This document shows positions 1-5,664 of a stretch of DNA of 7,064 bases, one piece after another. This DNA comes from Acidobacteriota bacterium (lineage in GTDB: Bacteria; Acidobacteriota; Terriglobia; Terriglobales; Acidobacteriaceae), in contig JAJXXN010000050.1 of assembly GCA_021781075.1 (NCBI GenBank), forward strand, positions 1 to 7,064. Direction: 5' to 3'. Made by a program: the position numbers and the translations under genes. Under the pieces are notes generated by a model. The model was given only the letters and a program-made list of their open reading frames with translations. It was not told the DNA's origin and did not search any database. How positions within the stretch are numbered: position 1 is the stretch's first letter; each line of letters begins with the position of its first letter.

Positions 1-404
1 CGGCTGTGGCGCAACTGCGCGTCGGCCGTTTTGTCATCGTGGGCCATTGCATCGAGTCCGCGGGTCTGGTGGAAGCTCACGGTCATGCCCATTCGGCGCC
101 CCAGCGCGTCGCGCATCAGGCGGGTTTGCGCCATGACGGCGACGTCCTTCTGGGTTTCATGGCACAGATGAACCACCCCGCCATGGCCAGAATCGAGGTC
201 GGAGTTAGCCCCGGTCGGATGCATGAGCCCCTGCAAGGCCTGCGGCAGTTCCCTGCCCACCAGTTGCACCGCGGCATAGCCGGTCAAGGCAGCGGCCTCG
301 CGGTTCCAAAGCACAACCCGCTGGTCTTGGTCGAAGAGGGCGAAGCCCTCTGAGAGCGTATCAAGCGCCGCTTCATACAGTTCACATCGCTCCGCCTGGT
401 CCAT
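1..404 (-). CDS. PAS-domain sensory protein, N-terminal part (runs off left edge)
   Basis: Reading the minus strand from ATG 404-402 gives 134 uninterrupted codons before the window ends, so the C-terminal part is missing. An in-frame stop lies about 30 codons upstream, and no other in-frame start intervenes. Residues about 9-112 read as a PAS fold: 'LSEGFALFDQDQRVVLWNRE' (17-36) followed by 'AAALTGY' is the classic PAS strand-Asn-helix signature. PAS domains sense small ligands, redox state or light and pass the signal to an attached output domain. The segment after the PAS domain turns hydrophilic (LDAMAHDDKTADAQLRHS), as expected of a linker to an output domain such as GGDEF or a histidine kinase. 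A diguanylate cyclase is my guess from general familiarity with acidobacterial proteins, but no output motif lies inside the window. A GGAG sits 12 nt before the ATG. The gene is divergent to the response regulator gene at 775, suggesting a functional link. Confidence 0.75.
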   Translation of the reverse strand, partial: MDQAERCELYEAALDTLSEGFALFDQDQRVVLWNREAAALTGYAAVQLVGRELPQALQGLMHPTGANSDLDSGHGGVVHLCHETQKDVAVMAQTRLMRDALGRRMGMTVSFHQTRGLDAMAHDDKTADAQLRHS

Positions 405-475
405 GGCCCAACCCCACTCCCCACATCGGCGTCGCAGGGAGTAACATTAGTGAAAGGAAGAGGCAGCGCGCGCTG

Positions 476-649
476 CTAACGTTTTTTTTTCCCCAGAGTC
501 AATGAATTCAAGCTGTCCCCGGTTTTAATTTGTTTCGGCAAGTTGGCAATGGGCTGGCGCAAGTAGCGCAATAGTGGCGTTTGTTCATCACTGCAGGACA
601 ACTTGTTGCAATAAGATGGGTCTGAACCTGTACCGCATTTGCACACCAT
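476..649 (-). CDS. Possible 57-residue Cys-containing small protein (weak)
   Basis: A minus-strand ORF begins at ATG 649-647 and ends at TAG 478-476. A strong Shine-Dalgarno-like GGAGGA lies about 9 nt upstream of the ATG. The peptide opens with four cysteines (MVCKCGTGSDPSYCNKLSC) and ends in a basic GKKKR tail. It lies 71 bases upstream of the PAS gene and in the same direction, so it could be a leader gene or small partner. Against it, the third codon positions are only moderately GC-rich, unlike the strongly GC-rich third positions of the neighbouring genes, and I recognise no family. It may simply be untranslated DNA between divergent promoters. Confidence 0.2.
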   Translation of the reverse strand: MVCKCGTGSDPSYCNKLSCSDEQTPLLRYLRQPIANLPKQIKTGDSLNSLTLGKKKR

Positions 650-698
650 GGCAAGTGCTCCTCCGAACGTGCCGATAGAGCCGTGGAGGACAATCAAT

Positions 699-758
699 CA
701 CTTTCGCCCTGGCGAAGTGAGGGAATCCCTTGAGCGCCGCCCGTGAAGTTGGGCGCTC
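699..758 (+). other. Three tandem hairpins in the leader of the response-regulator gene
   Basis: Three inverted repeats follow one another just upstream of the start at 775. The first is CACTTTCGCC (699-708) with GGCGAAGTG (711-719), with one bulged T. The second is AGGGA-A-TCCCT (720-730). The third is GAGCGCC (732-738) with GGCGCTC (752-758), with a 13-nt loop. The ribosome binding site GAGG (762-765) starts four bases after the last stem. None is followed by a T run, so they are not intrinsic terminators. They may be a structured 5' leader affecting translation or mRNA stability, or operator half-sites in DNA. I recognise no known riboswitch class. Confidence 0.4.
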
Positions 759-774
759 TGCGAGGCGTGATGAA

Positions 775-1464
775 ATGAAAAAAATTATTCTGGCTGACTC
801 CCAAGCCATCTTCCGCGCCGGAACCGCAAAAATCCTGGCCAGCGACGACGACTTTCGCATCATCGCCCAATGCTCCGACCTGGAGCGCATGCACCACGCG
901 GTGAACACCTTTTCCGGCGCAATCCTGCTTTTTGCCTCCTCGCTCAAACCCGACTTCGTGCGCCTCAAAATGCAATTGGAGTCTGCCAAGAGCCATGGTG
1001 TGGTGATCGCCGAGAGTGACGAGCCGGCAAACCAGTACATACAGACCGGTTATCGCGGCGTGATATATCGCAGCGTGAGCGCGGCCGGCCTGGTTGAGTG
1101 CCTGCGCAGGGTTGGCGCAGGCGAGGTGTGGCTGCCGCCACAGCTTGTGCAGACCGTGGCCACCGAGGAAGATTGGGTGGGGCAGCGGGTGCGCGAACGG
1201 CTCACGCCCAAAGAGATGAAGATTGTGGCGCTGATTGTGCAGGGATGCAAGAACAAGGAGATCTCCGTCCGCCTGAAGACCACCGAACAGGTAATCAAGA
1301 ATTATCTGCGTTCGATTTATGACAAGACCGGCGTCAGCGACCGCCTGGAGCTGGCGCTCTTCATCATCCATCACCGCGTTCTTGCCCAGGCCGCGGCGGA
1401 AGTCGGCAGCCGCATTGAGGCCGAGGAGCTTTCGGCCGCATCCGCCGCCAGCGAAGTCGCTTAG
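775..1464 (+). CDS. NarL/LuxR-type response regulator with degenerate receiver domain
   Basis: This 229-residue protein has a receiver-like domain (about 3-120) joined to a LuxR/NarL helix-turn-helix (about 140-200). The output half is textbook: LTPKEMKIVALIVQGCKNKE, then 'TTEQVIKNYLRSIYDKTGVSDRLELALF', which binds DNA as a dimer. The N-terminus KKIILADSQAIFRAG aligns with the NarL 'LLIDDHPMLRTG' strand, but only one of the two acidic residues remains (D8; S9 replaces the second). The phospho-acceptor Asp position (ILLFASS, 50-56) is Phe53, and the conserved Lys of 'YLLKD' is Arg99. It is therefore probably phosphorylation-independent, activated by ligand, partner or dose. An Ala/Glu-rich tail follows (203-229). 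I chose ATG 775 over the upstream TTG at 730 because GAGG (762-765) is well spaced and the family N-terminus starts there. Likely a transcription regulator linked to the divergent PAS gene; its target is unknown. Confidence 0.88.
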   Translation: MKKIILADSQAIFRAGTAKILASDDDFRIIAQCSDLERMHHAVNTFSGAILLFASSLKPDFVRLKMQLESAKSHGVVIAESDEPANQYIQTGYRGVIYRSVSAAGLVECLRRVGAGEVWLPPQLVQTVATEEDWVGQRVRERLTPKEMKIVALIVQGCKNKEISVRLKTTEQVIKNYLRSIYDKTGVSDRLELALFIIHHRVLAQAAAEVGSRIEAEELSAASAASEVA

Positions 1465-1483
1465 AAATCGCTCAATCAACCAG

Positions 1484-1514
1484 AAAGCCCCTCCTTCGCG
1501 GAGGGGCTTTTGTT
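1484..1514 (+). terminator. Intrinsic terminator of the response-regulator gene
   Basis: A perfect 11-bp stem, AAAGCCCCTCC (1484-1494) with GGAGGGGCTTT (1500-1510), encloses a 5-nt loop TTCGC and runs into TTTTGTTT. It starts 20 bases after the regulator's stop codon. The convergent P5CDH gene stops at 1548, so this hairpin sits between the two 3' ends. In the minus direction the stem is followed by only three T's before CTGG, so it would work less well as a terminator for P5CDH. Confidence 0.9.
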
Positions 1515-1547
1515 TGCGGTGCGCTGGCCGAAGGAGTGGGACGGGGA

Positions 1548-3134
1548 TTAGGGCTTCTCCGCCACGCTCTTGGCCTGCGTGAAGAGGTAAAGGTAATCGG
1601 GACCGCCGGCCTTGGAATCGGTTCCGCTCATGTTGAAGCCGCCAAAGGGATGCGCGCCGACCATGGCGCCGGTGCATTTGCGGTTAAGGTAGAGGTTTCC
1701 GACGTGGAACTCGCGCCGCGCGAGCTCGAGCTTGGCGCGGTCACTGGAGTAGATGGCGCCGGTCAGGCCGTACTCGGTGTTGTTGGCTATCTGCATGCCC
1801 TCCTCAAAGTCTTTCGCCTTGATGATGGCGAGGATGGGCCCGAAGATTTCCTCCTGCGCAAGGATGCCCTGCGGGGGAATATCGGCGAAGACGGTGGGGG
1901 CGAGGAAGTGCCCGCCCTCGCTCTCGACCTTTGCGCCGCCCGCAACCAACCGGCCTTCCTTTTTTCCCTTCTCGACGTAATCGAGCATGGAGTCGAGCGC
2001 CGCCTGGTTCACTACCGGGCCCATGTTGGGGTTCTTGGCGGGGTCGCCGACGGTCAGTTTTGCAACCTTCTCGCGGACGCGCTCGACGAACACATCGTAG
2101 ATGGGGGCCTCAATGATGGCGCGCGAGCAGGCCGAGCATTTCTGCCCGCTGAAGCCGAAGGCTGAGGCCACGACGCCATCGACAGCCGCGTCGAGGTTGG
2201 CGTCGGCGCAAACCAGTATCGAATCCTTGCCGCCCATTTCCAGGATGGTGCGCTTGATCCAGATCTGTCCGGGCTTGTGCTTCGCGGCGCGCTCATGAAT
2301 GTCAAGCCCCACGGCCTTGGAGCCGGTGAAGGCGATGAAGCGCGTCTTCGCATGCTCCACAATCGCGTTGCCAAAGGTTGCGCCGGAGCCGGGGCAGAAG
2401 TTGACCACGCCGTCGGGCATGCCCGCCTCCTCCAGCACCTCGACAAATTTCGCGGCGATGGTGGGGGCATCGCTCGAGGGCTTGAGCACGACCGTGTTGC
2501 CGCAGACGATGGAGGCCGCGGTCATGCCGGCCATGATGGCGAAGGGAAAATTCCACGGCGGAATCACCGCGCCCACGCCCAGCGGAATATAAAGCAGCTC
2601 GTTCTTTTCGCCGGGGTATTGGATCGGCGTGGTGGCCTTGCTGAGCCGCAGCGCCTCGCGCGCGTAAAACTCGAGGAAGTCGATGGTCTCGCCGGTGTCG
2701 GCGTCGGCCTCGGCCCAGTTCTTGCCCACCTCGAAGACCATCCACGCGCTGAACTCATGCTTGCGCTCGCGGATGATGGCCGCGGCGTTGAAGAGCAGGC
2801 TGGCGCGCTCTTCGACCGAAGTGCGCGACCAGGTCTCGTAGGCCGCCAACGCGGCCTGCATGGCCGGTTCGGCGTGCTCAAGGCCGGCCTTCTGGTGGAT
2901 GCCGACCGTCTCGGCCGGGCGCGCCGGGTTGTGCGATTTGATTTTGCCATCGGTCTTGATGCGGCGGCCGCCGATGATGAGGTCGTACTCGCGGCCCAGC
3001 TCGCTCTTGACCTTGGCGAGGGCCATCTCCATCAGGCGCGCATTTTCAGGCGCTTTGTAATCGGTAAACGGTTCGTTCTGGAATGTGCCCTCGGGCTTGC
3101 GGATGCGGATGGAGGAATGTTGTGTAGTAGTCAT
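1548..3134 (-). CDS. rocA: 1-pyrroline-5-carboxylate dehydrogenase (RocA/PruA type)
   Basis: This 528-residue cytoplasmic aldehyde dehydrogenase oxidises glutamate-5-semialdehyde (P5C) to glutamate with NAD+, the last step of proline and of arginine/ornithine catabolism. The length and motifs fit stand-alone RocA (about 515 residues) rather than bifunctional PutA. The N-terminal 'NEPFTDY' and 'YDLIIGGRRIKT' are family-typical. Visible motifs are PWNFP (193-197, Asn195 for the oxyanion hole), LKPSS with cofactor-binding Lys218, FTGSKAVG (269-276), LEMGGKDS with general-base Glu299, FGFSGQKCSACSR with nucleophile Cys333, EEIFGP (428-433) and the specific C-terminal run 'HPFGGFNMSGTDSKAGGPDY'. 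All catalytic residues are intact. No proline dehydrogenase, ornithine aminotransferase or arginase gene is visible alongside. The ATG at 3134 has no clear Shine-Dalgarno sequence, but the conserved N-terminus requires a start near there. Identification is secure at family level; the symbol is by resemblance to Bacillus RocA. Confidence 0.93.
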   Translation of the reverse strand: MTTTQHSSIRIRKPEGTFQNEPFTDYKAPENARLMEMALAKVKSELGREYDLIIGGRRIKTDGKIKSHNPARPAETVGIHQKAGLEHAEPAMQAALAAYETWSRTSVEERASLLFNAAAIIRERKHEFSAWMVFEVGKNWAEADADTGETIDFLEFYAREALRLSKATTPIQYPGEKNELLYIPLGVGAVIPPWNFPFAIMAGMTAASIVCGNTVVLKPSSDAPTIAAKFVEVLEEAGMPDGVVNFCPGSGATFGNAIVEHAKTRFIAFTGSKAVGLDIHERAAKHKPGQIWIKRTILEMGGKDSILVCADANLDAAVDGVVASAFGFSGQKCSACSRAIIEAPIYDVFVERVREKVAKLTVGDPAKNPNMGPVVNQAALDSMLDYVEKGKKEGRLVAGGAKVESEGGHFLAPTVFADIPPQGILAQEEIFGPILAIIKAKDFEEGMQIANNTEYGLTGAIYSSDRAKLELARREFHVGNLYLNRKCTGAMVGAHPFGGFNMSGTDSKAGGPDYLYLFTQAKSVAEKP

Positions 3135-3180
3135 GGCATTGGACAGTGTAGTCTTTCAGCGCAAAAGCGCGCAAGGACGG

Positions 3181-3205
3181 CAGGCAATCAGGATACAGGC
3201 AATCA
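3181..3205. repeat. 10-bp direct repeat upstream of the P5CDH gene
   Basis: CAGGCAATCA occurs exactly twice, at 3181-3190 and 3196-3205, a 15-bp period with GGATA between the copies. On the minus strand it reads TGATTGCCTG-TATCC-TGATTGCCTG, ending 46 bases before the P5CDH start at 3134. The repeat overlaps the tentative -10 element at 3190-3195, where a regulator binding tandem half-sites would block or tune transcription. A chance repeat cannot be excluded. Confidence 0.45.
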
Positions 3206-3217
3206 TTTGTTTTGCAA
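3190..3217 (-). promoter_or_regulatory. Tentative sigma-70-like promoter for the P5CDH gene
   Basis: On the minus strand TTGCAA (3217-3212) and TATCCT (3195-3190) are separated by 16 bases, each matching four of six consensus positions. The -10 would lie about 55 bases before the ATG at 3134. The match is marginal and rests only on spacing, position and overlap with the direct repeat. Confidence 0.22.
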
Positions 3218-3350
3218 TACAGCGGGGCAAGTTAATGATCATAAGAAATACTTCATGGGTTGCCATCAGTCATGCGGGTGCTCGGCAAGCATGTATCAGT
3301 GCCCATAAAGAAACATATCCCCGCAATCCAAACAGCAATATCCGGTTCAT

Positions 3351-3389
3351 AAAAAACCCAGGTGCATCTCATGCGACGCACCTGGGTTT
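3351..3389 (-). terminator. Intrinsic terminator of the S46 peptidase gene
   Basis: On the minus strand AAACCCAGGTGC pairs perfectly over 12 bp with GCACCTGGGTTT (plus-strand arms 3354-3365 and 3378-3389) around a 12-nt loop. The transcript then continues into a run of six T's (plus-strand A's 3351-3356, three of them within the stem). It begins 26 bases after the S46 stop codon at 3416. It should separate S46 transcription from the downstream P5CDH gene, so the two are probably not one operon. Confidence 0.9.
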
Positions 3390-3415
3390 GTTGGATTTGC
3401 AATGCCGGCTGATTG

Positions 3416-5536
3416 CTACTGCTTCCCTTCAATCTCATCCGCGAGCTTGTCGGCGTGGTAGATTTTTCTCAGCGCCTCCATCATGCCCGCCGAATGGACT
3501 GCGACGGCGCGGTTTTTTGTGCCGTCGTAGACGAAATCACCGGCCAGCGACTCGATGTTGCCGTCGAAGATCAGGCCCACCAATTCGCCGTTCTGGTTGA
3601 CGACCGGCGAACCGGAGTTGCCGCCGATGATGTCGTTGGTTGAAACAAAGTTGAGTGGAGTTGAAAGATCAAGCGATGTCCGCGCCGCCTGCTGTTTTTC
3701 CGTCAGCTTGAAGGGGAAGCGATTGCCGAAGCTGGCCGCGTGGTCATAGAGGCCATAGAAGGTGGTGAATGGCGGGGCGATGGTCCCGTTGTAGGGGTAG
3801 CCGACCTGCAGCGGTTCCTTGTCGCGGCCGTTGAAGTACTCCATGCCGCCCACCGTGCCGTAGCTGAGGCGCAGCGTGAAGGTGGCATCGGGGTAGGCAT
3901 CGTGGCCATAGGCGAGGAAGCGCGCCTTGCCGAGTTTTTCGCCAGCCGGGGTAAGTACCGCGCCCACGGTGTCGTTCATCTTTTTTGTTGTCTCGCGGAC
4001 GACCGGGTCGAGGCGGCGCGCGGCCACAATCATCGGGTCGGTGGAAGAGGCAATCGCTGCCTCGCCGCCATCCATCAGTGATTTGCGAAAGGCCGGGTCG
4101 CCCATCTTTGTCCCGTCGACCAGCTTGTTCACCGCTGCCGGCACGTCGTCGCCGTCCAAGACCGCGGCCACATACTCGTCGCTTTTGCCGAGCTTTTCCA
4201 CGGCGAGGTTGAGGGCTGTGGTCATGTAGAGTTTTTCAAGCGCGGGTGAAACCGGGGCGGGCGAGGCGAGCTGGAACTTCAAGCCCTCGAGGTTTGCGTC
4301 GTGGAATTGCGGCAGTCGCTCCGCGTCGGGCTTTTTGATTTCAGCCGCGTACTGCACGAGTGTGAGCGCAAGGCCCATCAAGCGGCTGTCGGTGCGTTCA
4401 AAGATGCGCGCCTTGACCATGGGGCGCAACGTTTCCTCGGCCTTGGCGATGGTATCCCACGCGTCGCCATACTCCTTTTGCCACTCTGGGTTGGCCGCAA
4501 TGCGCGCCTTGAAGTCGTTCTCCTCGGCGGTTTTCTTTTCGATGATGGCCTTGTCGGCCAGGGCATCGCGGCGTCCGAGGTAAACCTTGAGGCTGTTTTG
4601 CAGGCCGAAGATGAGGGTGTTGACGAGCCGCGCCTGCTCCGGCCCCTGCTGGGCGAATTGTTGCGCGGCGTCGATGCGGCGCGAGAGGTACTCAATGACG
4701 TTGGGGGTGATCACGTCGCGCTGCACCATCAACTGGGCGAGCGTGTCCTCGCGCTCGGTGGCGCCCGGGTGGCCGGAGACAAAGACCAGCTCGCCCGGCG
4801 CGGCGCCCTTCGGGCTCCACTTCAAGTAGTTGGTGCTGTGGATGGGCTTGCCATTTTCATAGACGCGGAAAATGGCCATGTCGGTGTCAAAACGCGGGAA
4901 GGTGAAGTTGTCCGGGTCGCCACCGAAGAACGCCGCCTCTTCCTCTGGCGCAAAGACGATGCGCACGTCGGTATAGACCTTGTATTGATAGAGCCAGTAT
5001 TCGCCGCCGCTGTAAAAGCTCACCACGTCGGAGCGGTAGCCGGTCTTGTCCTTGCTCTCCCTGGTGATTTTCGCAATCTCGGCATCGCGGGCCTTGAGCG
5101 CATCAGACGCGTTGTTGATGCCCTTGGCCGCGCCCTGCACGCGGTCGGTTACATTCTCCATGCCGACCAGCACGTTGATCTCGAGGTCGGGGGACTTCAT
5201 CTCATCGGCCTCGGTGGCGGCGTAAAAACCGTTTTTGATGTAATCGTGCTCGGCGGTTGAGTTCTTCTGCAACTGGCCGCGTGCAACGTGGTGGTTGGTC
5301 AGCAGCAGCCCGTCGGGGCTGATGAACGAGGCCGAGCCGCCGTCATTGATGCGCACCGAGGAAAGACGCAGGTGGTCAAGCCACTCCTGCGTGGGCTTGA
5401 AGTGGTACTTCTTCATCAACTCTTTGAGCGGGACGTTGTCAAAGGTCCACATGCCCTCTTCGGCGCGCGCCGCGGCCCCCAGGGCCACCAGCACGGCCAG
5501 CACAAACACAACTACACTCCACAAGCTTTTACGCAT
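3416..5536 (-). CDS. Secreted S46-family dipeptidyl-peptidase (DPP7-like)
   Basis: This 706-residue exported serine exopeptidase should release dipeptides from peptide N-termini in the periplasm. A Sec signal peptide is clear: MRK, a hydrophobic core to about 20, and likely cleavage after ARA (23-25). Length matches S46 enzymes (about 700-720). The chymotrypsin-like triad is visible as LLLTNHHV (His83), FPRFDTDMAIFRVY (Asp219) and IIGGNSGSPV (Ser641). N-terminus-anchoring residues known from DAP BII/DPP11 appear conserved as Asn210 and Asp658, with Phe211 in place of the usual Trp. The S1 residue 18 positions after the Ser is Gly659 (FDGN), as in DPP7, rather than the Arg of Asp/Glu-specific DPP11, so hydrophobic P1 preference is inferred. 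The long middle segment (about 270-530) is the helical cap. There are no cysteines in the whole protein. AAGGAG sits 5 bases before the ATG. The stop is followed by a strong terminator. Confidence 0.92.
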   Translation of the reverse strand: MRKSLWSVVVFVLAVLVALGAAARAEEGMWTFDNVPLKELMKKYHFKPTQEWLDHLRLSSVRINDGGSASFISPDGLLLTNHHVARGQLQKNSTAEHDYIKNGFYAATEADEMKSPDLEINVLVGMENVTDRVQGAAKGINNASDALKARDAEIAKITRESKDKTGYRSDVVSFYSGGEYWLYQYKVYTDVRIVFAPEEEAAFFGGDPDNFTFPRFDTDMAIFRVYENGKPIHSTNYLKWSPKGAAPGELVFVSGHPGATEREDTLAQLMVQRDVITPNVIEYLSRRIDAAQQFAQQGPEQARLVNTLIFGLQNSLKVYLGRRDALADKAIIEKKTAEENDFKARIAANPEWQKEYGDAWDTIAKAEETLRPMVKARIFERTDSRLMGLALTLVQYAAEIKKPDAERLPQFHDANLEGLKFQLASPAPVSPALEKLYMTTALNLAVEKLGKSDEYVAAVLDGDDVPAAVNKLVDGTKMGDPAFRKSLMDGGEAAIASSTDPMIVAARRLDPVVRETTKKMNDTVGAVLTPAGEKLGKARFLAYGHDAYPDATFTLRLSYGTVGGMEYFNGRDKEPLQVGYPYNGTIAPPFTTFYGLYDHAASFGNRFPFKLTEKQQAARTSLDLSTPLNFVSTNDIIGGNSGSPVVNQNGELVGLIFDGNIESLAGDFVYDGTKNRAVAVHSAGMMEALRKIYHADKLADEIEGKQ

Positions 5537-5557
5537 AACTCTCCTTTTGGATGGGCC

Positions 5558-5590
5558 GCCTCCGGCGCAAAGAACAGGCGGAGCCGAGGC
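5558..5590 (-). other. Inverted repeat in the S46 leader
   Basis: GCCTCCGGC (5558-5566) pairs with GCCGAGGC (5583-5590), giving 8 bp with one bulge and a 16-nt loop. It lies in the 128-base gap between the GH18 stop and the S46 start, upstream of the ribosome binding site. There is no T run, so it is not an intrinsic terminator for the GH18 gene. A TATCAT hexamer (minus strand, 5603-5598) just upstream resembles a -10 box, but no -35 match is visible. The role is unknown and it may be a by-product of GC-rich DNA. Confidence 0.25.
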
Positions 5591-5664
5591 CCGGATAATG
5601 ATACCGCACTCCGCGGCGCGTGCCTTGTGCCGGGTGGGCGCAGTGGACAGGTGGGCGGATGGGG

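Noticed and set aside
6..353. Open plus-strand frame of 115 codons opposite the PAS gene
   Set aside because: The opposite strand encodes a recognisable PAS domain; the plus-strand product has no recognisable features and is an antisense shadow in GC-rich DNA.
463..490. Palindrome GCAGCGCGCGCTGC followed closely by nine T's, resembling a plus-strand terminator
   Set aside because: The stem would be only about 5 bp, 5 bases separate it from the T run, and no plus-strand gene ends upstream. It may be incidental.
405..774. Possible c-di-GMP or other riboswitch in the divergent intergenic region
   Set aside because: The conserved core motifs of GEMM-type or other riboswitches I know are not present; only simple hairpins are visible.
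694..1677. Long minus-strand frame (327 codons) opposite the response regulator
   Set aside because: It runs through the terminator hairpin and overlaps a clear LuxR-type regulator; the His/Arg/Gly-rich product fits no family.
2277..3308. 343-codon plus-strand frame opposite the P5C dehydrogenase
   Set aside because: The minus strand carries an intact aldehyde dehydrogenase with every catalytic motif; the plus frame is a GC-driven shadow.
3253..3438. Short minus-strand frame (61 codons) across the S46 terminator
   Set aside because: It contains the terminator hairpin, overlaps the S46 3' end and has no family resemblance.
4301..5260. 319-codon plus-strand frame opposite the S46 peptidase
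   Set aside because: The minus strand encodes the complete S46 protein; the opposing product is a low-complexity shadow.
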